DNA of 64,000 nt from assembly GCF_001806325.1 (NCBI RefSeq), contig NZ_CP017580.1, positions 248,001 to 312,000 on the forward strand, given 5' to 3'. Numbering within the stretch: the first letter of the stretch is position 1; each line of letters opens with the position of its first letter. Positions 46,193 through 55,059 of this stretch are shown here, in pieces. This DNA is from Curtobacterium sp. BH-2-1-1. GTDB lineage: Bacteria; Actinomycetota; Actinomycetes; Actinomycetales; Microbacteriaceae. Position numbers and translations under genes: made by a program. The notes under the pieces were generated by a model. The model was given only the letters and a program-made list of their open reading frames with translations. It was not told the DNA's origin and searched no databases.

Positions 46193-46229
46193 AAAACGGG
46201 GCCCGGAACCTGGTGGTTCCGAGCCCCGT
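46193..46229 (-). terminator. Rho-independent terminator of tsf
   Basis: On the minus strand a 15-bp stem (46215-46229 with 46196-46210, one G-T wobble) is followed by TTTT (46193-46196). It starts 11 bases past the tsf stop. This is one of the few classic intrinsic terminators in the window. Confidence 0.8.
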
Positions 46230-46239
46230 CACGGGTTCG

Positions 46240-47067
46240 TTACGCGCCGACCTTGACGCGGGCGAAGCCCTGGATCGTGATGCCGGCGTTCTCGGCGGCC
46301 TTCGCGACGGACAGCTTGTTGTCCTTCGCGTAGTCCTGGTCGAGGAGCGCGACCTGCTTGCGGTAGGCGTTGAGGCGACCCTCGACGATCTTCGGCAGGG
46401 CGGCCTCCGGCTTGCCCTCCTCGCGCGTGATCGCCTCGACGGTCGCGCGCTCCTTCTCGATCGCCTCGGCCGGGATCTCGTCCCGCGTGAGGTAGGTCGG
46501 GTTCGCGAACGCGACGTGCTGCGCGATGGAACGGGCCTCGGCCGCGTCGGAGCCCGAGTAGGCGATGACGACGGCGATCTGCGGCGGGAGGTCCTGGCTG
46601 GTCTTGTGCAGGTAGACCTCGAAGGCGTCGCCCTCGACACGGGTGACCGTGCGGAGCGCGAGCTTCTCACCGAGCGCGGCAGCGGCCTCGTCGATGACCT
46701 CGGCGACGGTCTTGCCGTCCAGCGGCGCGGCGTTGCCGGACTCGACGTCGGCGGCACCGGCGGCGGCGACCGCGGCGACGACCTTGTCGGCGAGGGTGGT
46801 GAACTTCTCGTTCTTCGCGACGAAGTCGGTCTCGCTCGCGAGCTCGACGACGGTCGCGGCGCCACCGTCGGTCGACGCGACGACGACACCCTCGGAGGTC
46901 GCACGGTCGTCGCGCTTGGCGACGGCCTTCGCGCCCTTGATGCGGAGCAGCTCGACGGCCTTGTCGTAGTCGCCGTCGGCCTCGACGAGCGCGTTCTTCG
47001 CGTCCATCATGCCGGCCCCGAGGTCCTCGCGGAGCTTCTTCACGTCAGCAAGGCTGTAGTTGGCCAT
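46240..47067 (-). CDS. tsf: Translation elongation factor Ts
   Basis: Nucleotide exchange factor for EF-Tu, 275 residues. The N-terminal UBA-like domain (DVKKLREDLGAGMMDAKNALVEADGDYDKAVELLR) is intact, followed by ASETDFVAKNEKF and IAQHVAFANPTYLTRDEIP in the core. It follows rpsB after 81 bases that contain a hairpin and is closed by an intrinsic terminator. Confidence 0.97.
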   Translation of the reverse strand: MANYSLADVKKLREDLGAGMMDAKNALVEADGDYDKAVELLRIKGAKAVAKRDDRATSEGVVVASTDGGAATVVELASETDFVAKNEKFTTLADKVVAAVAAAGAADVESGNAAPLDGKTVAEVIDEAAAALGEKLALRTVTRVEGDAFEVYLHKTSQDLPPQIAVVIAYSGSDAAEARSIAQHVAFANPTYLTRDEIPAEAIEKERATVEAITREEGKPEAALPKIVEGRLNAYRKQVALLDQDYAKDNKLSVAKAAENAGITIQGFARVKVGA

Positions 47068-47112
47068 TGACTGGAGTCCTTTCTGGACTGAGCGTTTGTG
47101 GAGAGTGGAGCA

Positions 47113-47143
47113 GGGGCGCCGGACCGATCGGCCCGACGCCCCC
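47113..47143 (-). promoter_or_regulatory. Hairpin between rpsB and tsf
   Basis: On the transcript, 13-base arms pairing 47131-47143 with 47113-47125 (one mismatch and one wobble) enclose a GATC loop. It has no T-run. It could attenuate rpsB readthrough into tsf or protect a processed 3' end. Confidence 0.45.
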
Positions 47144-47148
47144 GATGG

Positions 47149-48090
47149 TCACTCGGCGGGGGTGGTCTCCGCAGCGGCCTCGGCCTCGGCCGTCGGCTCT
47201 GCGTTCTTCGCGTCGTCGGCGATCGGCTCGCCGATCTCCTTCGCGGCGACCTGCGCGTCAGCGTCGTTCTCTTCGACCGGGGTCTCGGCCTCGGCAGCGG
47301 CGGGCGTCGCGGTCGCAGCGGCCGGCGCGGCGGTCTCGCCACCGAGGAGCTCCTGCTCCCACTCGGCGAGGGGCTCGGCCGCAGCCTCGTCGTCGCCACC
47401 GTTGTGGCGGGTCTTCAGGCCCTCGGCCGCGGCGTCGGCGACGATGCGGGTGAGGAGACCGACGGAGCGGATCGCGTCGTCGTTGCCCGGGATCGGGTAC
47501 GTGATCTCGTCGGGGTCGCAGTTGGTGTCGAGGATGCCGATGATCGGGATGCCGAGCTTCTGCGCCTCGTCGACGGCGAGGTGCTCCTTCTTGGTGTCGA
47601 CGATCCAGAGCGCGCTCGGGGTCCGCGTGAGGTTGCGGATACCACCGAGGGTCTTGTGGAGCTTGTCCAGCTCGCGCTTCTTGATGAGGAGCTCCTTCTT
47701 GGTGAAGCCCTTCGTTGTGTCGTCGAAGTCGATCTCCTCGAGCTCCTTCATGCGCGCGAGGCGCTTGGAGACCGTCTGGAAGTTCGTGAGCAGACCGCCG
47801 AGCCAACGCTGGTTGACGTACGGCTGGCCCACGCGGGTCGCCTGCTCGGCGATGGAGCCCTGGGCCTGCTTCTTGGTGCCCACGAAGAGGATCGTGCCAC
47901 CGTGCGCGACCGTCTCCTTGACGAAGTCGTACGCGCGGTCGATGAAGGCCAGCGACTGCTGCAGGTCGATGATGTGGATGCCGGAGCGCTCGGCGAGGAT
48001 GAATCGCTTCACCTTCGGGTTCCACCGACGGGTCTGGTGTCCGAAGTGGACGCCGCTGTCGAGCAGCTGGCGGATGGTGACGACGGCCAT
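47149..48090 (-). CDS. rpsB: 30S ribosomal protein S2
   Basis: Ribosomal protein S2, 313 residues. Core motifs are [65 protein letters not shown] and [15 protein letters not shown]. The last 60-70 residues form an Ala/Glu/Thr-rich acidic tail longer than in most bacteria, as is usual in high-GC actinobacteria. ATG at 48090 has GGAGGACGGC upstream. A long structured leader precedes it. A longer frame to 48204 only reads through this leader. Confidence 0.97.
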   Translation of the reverse strand: MAVVTIRQLLDSGVHFGHQTRRWNPKVKRFILAERSGIHIIDLQQSLAFIDRAYDFVKETVAHGGTILFVGTKKQAQGSIAEQATRVGQPYVNQRWLGGLLTNFQTVSKRLARMKELEEIDFDDTTKGFTKKELLIKKRELDKLHKTLGGIRNLTRTPSALWIVDTKKEHLAVDEAQKLGIPIIGILDTNCDPDEITYPIPGNDDAIRSVGLLTRIVADAAAEGLKTRHNGGDDEAAAEPLAEWEQELLGGETAAPAAATATPAAAEAETPVEENDADAQVAAKEIGEPIADDAKNAEPTAEAEAAAETTPAE

Positions 48091-48329
48091 GTGCCGTCCT
48101 CCTTCTGTCTTCTCGGCGCGCAGCCGTGCTCTCGCACGTCGCTGCGGACCTGTTGCGGTTGTGTCGATCACGACCGTCGGTCGTGGTCCCTGGTGCCCTG
48201 GCACGCGACCGCCCGCTCGTGAGAGCGAGACCGATGGTCGGGTGCCGCGCCGGTGACGGCGCTGTGGACACGCGAAGTCAGCGCGCCGGAGCGCACTGCT
48301 GAGGAGATGCTAGCAGACGGTGGACGCAC
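48091..48329 (-). promoter_or_regulatory. rpsB promoter and structured 5' leader
   Basis: TAGCAT on the minus strand (48307-48312) is a likely -10, giving a leader of about 210 bases. Three stems lie in it: CGCTC-gtga-GAGCG (48214-48227), GTGCC-ct-GGCAC (48193-48204) and CACGACC-gtc-GGTCGTG (48169-48185). This is a plausible platform for feedback control by a ribosomal protein, but I recognise no known leader motif. A GGAGGACGG Shine-Dalgarno sequence follows. Confidence 0.5.
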
Positions 48330-48368
48330 AGGAGGCGCGGTGCGGGTCGGACCCGCACCGCGCCTCCT
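48330..48368. repeat. Palindromic repeat, GGAGGCGCG family (18-bp perfect stem)
   Basis: Arms 48330-48347 and 48351-48368 are exact reverse complements around CGG. The repeat lies 22 bases past the sugar porter stop and directly upstream of the rpsB promoter, so it likely insulates rpsB from readthrough. Confidence 0.85.
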
Positions 48369-48390
48369 GAACGGTGGTGACGCTGGTGCG

Positions 48391-49833
48391 TCAGGCCTTG
48401 GCGTCGACCGTGTCGCCCTCGGCCGTGATGCCCATCTCCTCGAGGGAGCGGCCCTTGGTCTCCGGGATCTTCGCGATGACGAAGAAGAGGGAGAGCAGGG
48501 CGAACAGCGCGTAGATGCCGTAGGTCACGGTCAGGTTGAAGCCGGACAGGACGGGGAACGTGATGGTGACGAGGAAGTTCGCGATCCAGTTCGCCGCGGA
48601 CCCGATGCCGAGTGCCGTCGCACGGATGCGGTTCGGGAACATCTCACCGAGCAGGACCCACATGAGCGGACCCCAGGTGGCGCCGAACGACACGACGAAG
48701 AGGTTCGCGAAGATCAGCGCGATGACGCCCCACGCACCGGGGAGGTTCGGTTCGCCGTTCACGATCGTCGCCTGCGAGAACGCGATCGCGACCATCAGCA
48801 GCGACACGAACATGCCCGTCGAACCCGCGATGAGCAGCGGCTTCCGGCCGAGCTTGTCCACCGTGAAGATCGCGATGAAGGTGACGGCGACGTTTACGAC
48901 CGAGGTGATGGTCGAGATGAGGAAGGACTGGTCCTCCTTGAAGCCGACGGCCTGCCAGAGCGTCGTCGAGTAGTAGAAGATCACGTTGATGCCGACGAAC
49001 TGCTGCAGCACCGCGAGGATGATGCCGACCCAGACGATCGGCTGGAGCCCGAAGCGGTTGCCGCGGACGGAGCCCTTCTTCTCGCTGGCCTCCTTCTTGA
49101 TGCCGTCCTGGATCTCCTCGAGGCTGGTGTTCACCGTGTCGCGCGGCACGATCTTGCCCATCACCTCGCGCGCGTCGTCCGTCCTGCCCTTGGCGAGGAG
49201 GAAGCGTGGCGATTCGGGGAGCGTGATGGCGAGGACGCCGTACACGACCGAGGGGATCACACCGACCAGGAACATCCAGCGCCATGCGGCGAGGCCGAGC
49301 ACCTGCTCCGAGGCGCCGCCGGCGGTCACCGCGAAGAGCTGGTCGGACAGGAGCGCGGCGAAGATACCGAGCGTGATCGCGAGCTGCTGGAACGAGGCCA
49401 GGCGACCACGGATGGCCTTCGGCGAGACCTCGGAGATGTACGCCGGCGCGATGACCGACGCGGTGCCGATGCCCAGACCGCCGACGAGGCGCCAGATCAC
49501 GAGGTCCCACGTGGCGAACGCGAACGCGCTGCCGATCGAGCTCACGAAGAACAGGACGGCGGCCCAGAACATGACGCGCGTGCGACCCCAGCGGTCCGCG
49601 AGGCGGCCGGCGAAGTAGGCGCCGAACGCGCAGCCGATGAGTGCCGAGGCGACGGCGAAGCCGCTTGCAGCCTCGGACAGGCCGAACTCGCCCTTGATTG
49701 CCTCGACCGCACCGTTGATGACGGACGAGTCGAATCCGAAGAGGAAGCCGCCGACCGCTGCCGCGATGGCGAACAGCGTGACCTTCCCCTTGAAGGCACG
49801 GTCTTCGCCGTGCTGCGTTGTCGCGTTCGACAC
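48391..49833 (-). CDS. MFS sugar porter
   Basis: Sugar:proton symporter-type permease of 480 residues with 12 predicted helices. Sugar-porter signatures are GGFLFGFDSSVINGAV in helix 1, GRLADRWGRTRVM, the PESPRFLLAKGR motif after helix 6, QQFVGINVIFYYSTTLW in helix 7, DKLGRKPLL and the C-terminal PETKGRSLEEM. GTG at 49833 has CTGGAGCATC directly before it. The transported sugar cannot be read from sequence. It stands alone between the rpsB leader and the M23 peptidase. Confidence 0.92.
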   Translation of the reverse strand: MSNATTQHGEDRAFKGKVTLFAIAAAVGGFLFGFDSSVINGAVEAIKGEFGLSEAASGFAVASALIGCAFGAYFAGRLADRWGRTRVMFWAAVLFFVSSIGSAFAFATWDLVIWRLVGGLGIGTASVIAPAYISEVSPKAIRGRLASFQQLAITLGIFAALLSDQLFAVTAGGASEQVLGLAAWRWMFLVGVIPSVVYGVLAITLPESPRFLLAKGRTDDAREVMGKIVPRDTVNTSLEEIQDGIKKEASEKKGSVRGNRFGLQPIVWVGIILAVLQQFVGINVIFYYSTTLWQAVGFKEDQSFLISTITSVVNVAVTFIAIFTVDKLGRKPLLIAGSTGMFVSLLMVAIAFSQATIVNGEPNLPGAWGVIALIFANLFVVSFGATWGPLMWVLLGEMFPNRIRATALGIGSAANWIANFLVTITFPVLSGFNLTVTYGIYALFALLSLFFVIAKIPETKGRSLEEMGITAEGDTVDAKA

Positions 49834-50164
49834 GATGCTCCAGGTTTCCCGCCGCCGTGCGGGATGCTGCACGGTGCCCCGGCGGTCGGCTGGTTCGCCG
49901 TCCGAGCGGCGTTGCGTGTTCCGGAGCGGCCCCGACTGTACTCCCGGATCGGGCGCGGGGGCCAACCGGGCGCGCGGGCCGGGCGGGCGGGTGGGGCGAT
50001 CCACGAGTCTTTCGACATTCCGCGCGTCGAACCGCTGGTGGAGTGTCGCATTGCTCGTCCGGATCGCTCCCGCTTCCCCTCCACGGTCCAGGAGGCGCGG
50101 GTCACCGTCCACAGGACGGGTCGCCTTCGGCGCGATCGGCGCCACGCACCGCGATGCTGGGCGG
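49834..50164. other. Intergenic region between divergent MFS and M23 genes
   Basis: No gene is supported in these 331 bases. They contain a very GC-rich run (49950-50000), the dyad TCGAC-N9-GTCGA near 50010-50030 that may be an operator for the sugar porter, and an unpaired CAGGAGGCGCGGG half-site near 50088-50100. Promoters for both flanking genes must lie here, but no clear -35/-10 pair was found. Confidence 0.45.
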
Positions 50165-50746
50165 ATGTCGTTCCGTCACCCGGGTCCAGTCGTCGTCGCG
50201 TTCCTGCTGCTCCTGTGCCCACTGCAGCACGGGATCGACTCCCGTGCGACCGGGTCACCCATCGCCACGTCATCGCCGGTCCGGAACGACGTCGCCCGTG
50301 ACCGCCCGACGCCTGCGACGGCGGAGGCACCGTGGGTGTGGCCGACCGGTAGCCGGGTGGTCGGCCGGCCGTGGGAGGCCCCGGCGGACGACTACGCAGC
50401 GGGCCACCGAGGGATCGACGTCGCGGCACCGCTCGGGACCGTGGTGGTGGCCGTCGACGACGGGACGGTGACGTTCGCCGGGCAGGTCGCCGGACGCGGG
50501 GTCGTGACGATCGACCACGGCGGCGGGCTCCGGAGCACGGTGGACTCCGTCGCGCCCGGGGTCGCGACGGGAGACACCGTGGCGCAGGGTGACGCGGTGG
50601 GCACGGTGTCGGTCGGCCACTGTCCGGCAGCGGACCCGTGCCTGCACCTGGGCGCACGGCTCGACGACCGGTACGCCGATCCGACGCCGTACCTGCCCGC
50701 GGCGGCGTGGCCGGTGCTGCTGCCCGAGTCCGCCTGGACGGGGTGA
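50165..50746 (+). CDS. M23 family peptidase (LytM-like), secreted
   Basis: Predicted secreted peptidoglycan endopeptidase-like protein of 193 residues. A signal peptide (VVVAFLLLLCPLQHGIDS) is followed by a short linker and the M23 domain. GHRGIDVAAPLGTVVVAVDDGTV carries the metal-binding His and Asp, then HGGGLRSTVDSV and CLHLGARLDD. The last segment, normally H-x-H, reads HLG, so the second histidine of that motif is missing and activity is uncertain; non-catalytic M23 proteins often activate amidases. Two cysteines near the end could pair. Its stop is 6 bases from the convergent xerC stop. Confidence 0.83.
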   Translation: MSFRHPGPVVVAFLLLLCPLQHGIDSRATGSPIATSSPVRNDVARDRPTPATAEAPWVWPTGSRVVGRPWEAPADDYAAGHRGIDVAAPLGTVVVAVDDGTVTFAGQVAGRGVVTIDHGGGLRSTVDSVAPGVATGDTVAQGDAVGTVSVGHCPAADPCLHLGARLDDRYADPTPYLPAAAWPVLLPESAWTG

Positions 50747-50752
50747 GTCCGG

Positions 50753-51799
50753 TCAGGCGCGGGGGTGTGCCGTCCGGTAGACCTCGCGCAGCCGTGCGGA
50801 GGAGACGTGCGTGTAGATCTGGGTCGTCCCGAGGCTGGCGTGCCCGAGCAGCTCCTGCACGGCACGGAGGTCCGCTCCCCCGTCGAGCAGGTGCGTCGCC
50901 GCCGTGTGCCGGAAGGTGTGCGGACCGCTCGGGCCCTCGCCCGGCAGGTCCTGCAGGAGCCGAGCGACGATCCGGTACGCGCCACGGACGCCGAGCCGAC
51001 CACCGCGGTCACCGAGGAACAGCGCGTCCGCCGCCGGCGCGGCGTTCCGGGCACCGCCGACCGCCGCGCGCCCGTCGCCCGCCGCGCGGCCACCGCCCGC
51101 CGCGCGGCCACCGCCCGCCGCGCGGCCACCGCCCGTCGCGTGGCCGTCACCCGCCTGCGCGCTGGCGAGCAACGCCGGGCGACCACGGTCGAGCCACGCC
51201 TCGAGCGCATCGCGTGCGGGCACCCCGAACGGCACGACGCGCTCCTTCCCGCCCTTGCCGAGCACCCGGACGGTCAGCCGGCCCCGGTCGAGGTCCCGCA
51301 CGTCGATGCCGACGAGTTCGCTCACCCGGATCCCCGCCGCGTACAGCAGTTCCACGACCGCGAGGTCGCGGAGCGCGCCGGGATCGTCGGTCGCAGCCCG
51401 AGCGGCCAATCCGTCGAGCATCGTCCGGACCTGGTCGGACGACACCACGCGCGGGAGGTGCGACGCCCCCTTCGGCGCCCGGAGCCGCACGCCCGGGTCG
51501 GACGCGATCCACCCGGACTCGCTCGCCCACCGGGTGAACGCCCGGACCGACGACGACCGGCGAGCGATCGTGGACCGAGCCAGGCCCCGGTGGTCGGCGT
51601 CCCACAGCCAGTCGCGCAGCAGCTCGAGGCCGAGGTCCGACAGCCGATCGACTCCGCGGGCGGTGGCGAACGCGACGAGCTGCTCGAGGTCGTTGGCGTA
51701 GGCACGGACGGTTTGCTCGCTGAGTCCGCGGCCGTGGCGGGCGTGCGCGAGGAACGCGTCCACCGCCACTGCGAGCCGTTCCCCGGTGCGTTCCGTCAC
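50753..51799 (-). CDS. xerC: Tyrosine recombinase XerC with an inserted Gly/Arg/Ala repeat
   Basis: Site-specific recombinase resolving chromosome dimers at dif with XerD; 348 residues, about 40 longer than usual. The catalytic set is present: Arg in [13 protein letters not shown], Lys near [12 protein letters not shown]-x2-R in [14 protein letters not shown], His in [16 protein letters not shown] and the Tyr nucleophile in the same motif. The extra length is a Gly-Gly-Gly-Arg-Ala-Ala repeat between ALLASAQA and [11 protein letters not shown], encoded by an 18-bp tandem repeat. The start is GTG at 51799, 6 bases after a TACGCT box. Overall context (with dprA, comM) fits xerC. Confidence 0.9.
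   Translation of the reverse strand: MTERTGERLAVAVDAFLAHARHGRGLSEQTVRAYANDLEQLVAFATARGVDRLSDLGLELLRDWLWDADHRGLARSTIARRSSSVRAFTRWASESGWIASDPGVRLRAPKGASHLPRVVSSDQVRTMLDGLAARAATDDPGALRDLAVVELLYAAGIRVSELVGIDVRDLDRGRLTVRVLGKGGKERVVPFGVPARDALEAWLDRGRPALLASAQAGDGHATGGGRAAGGGRAAGGGRAAGDGRAAVGGARNAAPAADALFLGDRGGRLGVRGAYRIVARLLQDLPGEGPSGPHTFRHTAATHLLDGGADLRAVQELLGHASLGTTQIYTHVSSARLREVYRTAHPRA
51058..51147. repeat. 18-bp in-frame tandem repeat (minisatellite) inside xerC
   Basis: Three perfect copies of an 18-bp unit (51076-51093, 51094-51111, 51112-51129) are flanked by one degenerate copy on each side. On the coding strand each unit encodes Gly-Gly-Gly-Arg-Ala-Ala. Being a multiple of three, the copy number can change without breaking the frame. 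Confidence 0.85.
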
Positions 51800-51805
51800 C
51801 CGCCC

Positions 51806-51811
51806 AGCGTA
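51806..51811 (-). promoter_or_regulatory. Putative -10 box (TACGCT) of xerC
   Basis: TACGCT on the minus strand lies 6 bases before the GTG of xerC, in the 25-base gap after dprA. The same hexamer precedes hisN. Confidence 0.4.
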
Positions 51812-51824
51812 GGTCCGACGTCCG

Positions 51825-53018
51825 TCATCGACGGCACCATCCCTCGGCCAGTGCCACCACCAGCCCCTCGAGCTGCGCCAGGGCGAGGGCGTCCGCCGTG
51901 TCGTCGACGGAGAGCCCGCTCCGACGGGCGATCTCCTCCACCGGGAGCGGCCGCCGGTCGAGTGCGTCGAGCGCCCGCGTGACGTGCGGATCCGACCGGG
52001 TCCCGAGGACGAGGACCTCCGCCACCGGCGGCGCGTCGTGGACGGCGACCGCGGACACCGCTGCGACCGGGTCGCGGGGCTGGACGACGATCTGCGCGGT
52101 GCCGTCGGCGATCAACCGGTGGCACCCGACCGAGGCGGCCGACGCGAAGGGACCGGGCACGGCGAACACCGGACGACCGAGGTGCAGCGCGTGGTGGGCG
52201 GTGTTGAGCGCCCCCGAACGAGCAGCGGCCTCGACGACCACCGTCGCCCCGGACAGAGCAGCGATCAGCCGGTTGCGGTGCAGGAAGCGCCACCGCGTCG
52301 GCCGGGTCCCCGGTGGCGACTCGGACAGCACCCTGCCCCGTCCGAGCACGTTGCGCAGCAGGTCGTGGTTGCCCGCCGGGTAGAACTGGTCGACACCGCC
52401 GGCGAGCACCGCCGTCGTGGGGGTCCCGGCGGCGACGGCGACCCGATGGGCCACGGCGTCGATGCCGTACGCGCCGCCGGACACGATCTCGACGCCGTCG
52501 TCCGCCGCGACGGAGGCGATCTCCGCCGTCGCCTCGGCCCCGGCGACGGTGTTCGCCCGGCACCCGACGATCGCGAGCGCCCCGCGGCAGCCGGCTGCGC
52601 CGACCGGGTCGTCCAGCTCCGAACGACTCCACAGCACGAACGGCGCGTGCGGCCCGAGGTCCTCCAACCCGCTCGGCCACTCAGGCGTGCCCGGGACGAG
52701 GAGGCGCGCGCCGACTGCGGTGGCGGACGCCATGGCCGCGACGGCGCGGTCGTCCGCTCCCCCGAGGCGCGGTCGCCACCGGTCGAACGCCGACTCGAGC
52801 GCCGCGCGGACCCGGTCGGGGCCGTCGGCGAACGACGCGTCCGTACCGACCTGCTCGAGGAGTTCGCTCGCGCCGCCCGCAGCCGCACGACGGACCAGTG
52901 CGAGGGACTCGTCCGGTCCGAGCGCCGCGACGAGTTCTCCCGCGACGGCGTCGCCCGGTTCGGCGAGGACGCTCCAGACGACCCGGGCGAGGGTGTCGTC
53001 GCCGGACGACGGGTTCAC
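51825..53018 (-). CDS. dprA: DNA-processing protein DprA
   Basis: Loads RecA on incoming single-stranded DNA in transformation; also present in bacteria not known to be competent. The 397-residue protein has an N-terminal helical domain, then the Rossmann-like core with [57 protein letters not shown] and [23 protein letters not shown]-terminal winged-helix-like domain ([19 protein letters not shown]) follows. GTG at 53018 overlaps the comM stop (GTGA 53015-53018). Confidence 0.95.
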   Translation of the reverse strand: MNPSSGDDTLARVVWSVLAEPGDAVAGELVAALGPDESLALVRRAAAGGASELLEQVGTDASFADGPDRVRAALESAFDRWRPRLGGADDRAVAAMASATAVGARLLVPGTPEWPSGLEDLGPHAPFVLWSRSELDDPVGAAGCRGALAIVGCRANTVAGAEATAEIASVAADDGVEIVSGGAYGIDAVAHRVAVAAGTPTTAVLAGGVDQFYPAGNHDLLRNVLGRGRVLSESPPGTRPTRWRFLHRNRLIAALSGATVVVEAAARSGALNTAHHALHLGRPVFAVPGPFASAASVGCHRLIADGTAQIVVQPRDPVAAVSAVAVHDAPPVAEVLVLGTRSDPHVTRALDALDRRPLPVEEIARRSGLSVDDTADALALAQLEGLVVALAEGWCRR

Positions 53019-54541
53019 AGCGCGCTCCGCAGTGTCAGCGCGCGCCGGACCTCGGCGGAGCCCGGACGCTCGACGTCGTCGAGGTCGGCCATCGTCCACG
53101 CCAACCGCATGACCCGGTCCCACCCCCGCATCGTCAGCGTGCCGAAGTCGAGTGCCCGGTCGAGGGGTGCCGTCGCGCCCGGCTCTGCCCGACCTTCCGA
53201 CCGGAGCCACGGCCCGGTGACCTCGGCGTTGCAGGCCCAGCCGGTGCCGTGCAGCCGATCGGCCATCCGACGTCGGGCTGCGGCCACACGCGCTGCCGCC
53301 TCGGCCGTGGTGGGCGCGGTGCCCTCCGCCGAGCGGATCGTGCCCGTCGTCACCCGGGGCACCGCCACGCGGATGTCGATCCGGTCGAGGAGCGGTCCGG
53401 AGAGGCGTCCGAGGTACTTCCGCACCGTGCTCGGGCTGCAGGAGCACAGTGGGCCACCCCGGGTCCCCGCGTTGCCGCACGGGCAGGGGTTCGCCGCGAG
53501 CACGACCTGGCACCGTGCGGGGAACTCAGCACTGCCGACGCTGCGGTGGATCGTGATCCGACCGGACTCGAGCGGCTGGCGGAGCGCGTCGAGGACCGCT
53601 CGGGGGAACTCGGTCGCCTCGTCGAGGAAGAGCACCCCGCGCGTGGCCCGCGACACGGCACCGGGGCGGAGGAGCCCCGAGCCCCCGCCGATCAGGGCCA
53701 TCGCCGACGACGAGTGGTGCGGCGCTTCCCACGGCGGTCGCAGACTCCACGACTGGTTGCCGAGCCCGCTGACGGAGCGGACGGCCGCGACCTCGAGCGC
53801 TGCCTCGGGGTCGAGGTCCGGCAGGAGGCCCGGCAGCCGCTCGGCGAGCATCGTCTTGCCGGCACCGGGCGGGCCGAGCAGGAACACGTGGTGCCCTCCG
53901 GCCGCGGCCGCGATGACCGCCCGGACGCCGACGGCGTTGCCGATCACGTCAGCCAGGTCGTGCACGTCCGGACGGACCTCCGCCACCGCGGGCTGCAGGA
54001 CGGGGTCGGTCTCGACCGGCGGCAGGAGCGCACCGGCGGTGATCGCGCTCGCCCGGAGCGACGGTGTGCCGATCACCTCGACGCCCGGCACGATCCGGGC
54101 TTCCTCGACGTTGCCGAACGGCACGACGACCGTGTGGATGCCGGCGTCCCGCGCGGCGATCACCATCGGGATGACCCCGGGCACGGGCCGGACCCGCCCG
54201 TCGAGTCCGAGCTCGCCGATGTACGCGACGTCGCGGGAGACCTGCGGCGCGATGCCCTCGGCCCCGAGGACCGCCATGGCGATGGCGAGGTCGAACCCGG
54301 AGCCACGCTTGGGGATCGACGCCGGGGTGAGGTTCACGGTGATCCGCCGCGCCGGGAGCGGACAGCCGGCGACGGCGCTGGCCGACCGGACCCGCTCACG
54401 CGCTTCGCCCAGGGCCGCGTCGGGAAGACCGATGATGCTGAAGCCGGGCAGCTGGCTCGTGAGGTGTGCCTCGACCTCGATCACACGACCCTGGACCCCG
54501 ACGAGCGCGATCGCCGACGCGCGCCCGATGTCCGTCGTCAC
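53015..54541 (-). CDS. comM: YifB/ComM family Mg chelatase-like AAA ATPase
   Basis: Hexameric helicase-like ATPase linked to branch migration during natural transformation; 508 residues. An N-terminal Lon-like domain (LTSQLPGFSIIGLPDAALGEARERVRSA) is followed by the AAA module. Walker A is LGPPGAGKTMLAERLPGLLP and Walker B GVLFLDEATEF, then a cysteine-rich CPCGNAGTRGGPLCSC loop and the Mg_chelatase_C domain. It is coupled on both sides: ATGA with yraN upstream and GTGA with dprA downstream. Confidence 0.95.
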   Translation of the reverse strand: MTTDIGRASAIALVGVQGRVIEVEAHLTSQLPGFSIIGLPDAALGEARERVRSASAVAGCPLPARRITVNLTPASIPKRGSGFDLAIAMAVLGAEGIAPQVSRDVAYIGELGLDGRVRPVPGVIPMVIAARDAGIHTVVVPFGNVEEARIVPGVEVIGTPSLRASAITAGALLPPVETDPVLQPAVAEVRPDVHDLADVIGNAVGVRAVIAAAAGGHHVFLLGPPGAGKTMLAERLPGLLPDLDPEAALEVAAVRSVSGLGNQSWSLRPPWEAPHHSSSAMALIGGGSGLLRPGAVSRATRGVLFLDEATEFPRAVLDALRQPLESGRITIHRSVGSAEFPARCQVVLAANPCPCGNAGTRGGPLCSCSPSTVRKYLGRLSGPLLDRIDIRVAVPRVTTGTIRSAEGTAPTTAEAAARVAAARRRMADRLHGTGWACNAEVTGPWLRSEGRAEPGATAPLDRALDFGTLTMRGWDRVMRLAWTMADLDDVERPGSAEVRRALTLRSAL

Positions 54542-54906
54542 AGCACACCCGCCACGTGCTCGACCCCGACGCGGTCACCGTCGACGTGCACGGCGACGGC
54601 ATCGATGCGGATCATCCGCGCCGAGACCTCGGGATGGTCCGCGAACCATGCCGGCACGAGGCGGCGCAGTCGTGTGACCTTCGAGGCCGTGATCGCCTCG
54701 AACGGATGGCCGGTCGCGTTCCCCGACCGGGTCTTCACCTCGATGAAGCACAGCGTGCAGGACTGCCACGCGACGATGTCGATCTCCCCGCGGGCGCATC
54801 GCCAATTGCGTTCGACGACGCGGAACCCGTGGCGTTCGAGCCATTCCGCAGCCTGTTCTTCGCCGAATCGTCCGAGACTGCTGTTCCGCAGCGGTGTTCG
54901 TTCCAT
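54538..54906 (-). CDS. YraN family endonuclease-like protein (UPF0102)
   Basis: A 122-residue protein with the restriction-endonuclease-like fold of YraN: LGRFGEEQAAEWLERHGFRVVERNWRC, the metal-site pattern GEIDIVAW...CFIEVKTRSG (E-x-D then E-x-K) and a C-terminal strand RIDAVAVHVDG. The biochemical role is not settled. It is the first gene of the yraN-comM-dprA series and its stop overlaps comM. Downstream coupling links it to DNA uptake or repair. Confidence 0.92.
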   Translation of the reverse strand: MERTPLRNSSLGRFGEEQAAEWLERHGFRVVERNWRCARGEIDIVAWQSCTLCFIEVKTRSGNATGHPFEAITASKVTRLRRLVPAWFADHPEVSARMIRIDAVAVHVDGDRVGVEHVAGVL

Positions 54907-55012
54907 GTCGTTTCCTCCGCCACGACGATCCCGGGAATCGAAGCGCCATCAAGTCGCACCTCGACGATTTGTGGACGGGAACCGGCGGACGACGACCTGT
55001 GGAGGACAAGGA

Positions 55013-55046
55013 AGGACCCCGGTCGGCCGAAGCCGTCCGGGGTCCT
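55013..55046 (-). terminator. Terminator of lsr2 with UUCG tetraloop
   Basis: AGGACCCCGG (55013-55022) and CCGGGGTCCT (55037-55046) form a 10-bp stem. Inside it CGGC-TTCG-GCCG adds a second stem closed by a stable TTCG loop on the transcribed strand, followed by TTCCTTGTCC. It starts 14 bases past the lsr2 stop. Confidence 0.75.
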
Positions 55047-55059
55047 GCAGCAGGGGCAC

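Noticed and set aside
51058..51147. CRISPR-like repeat
   Set aside because: The 18-bp units are contiguous without spacers and lie in-frame inside xerC. It is a coding minisatellite.
51825..54906. Evidence of a mobile or competence island (dprA-comM-yraN-xerC)
   Set aside because: This block is conserved chromosomal housekeeping synteny in actinobacteria, with base composition like its neighbours.
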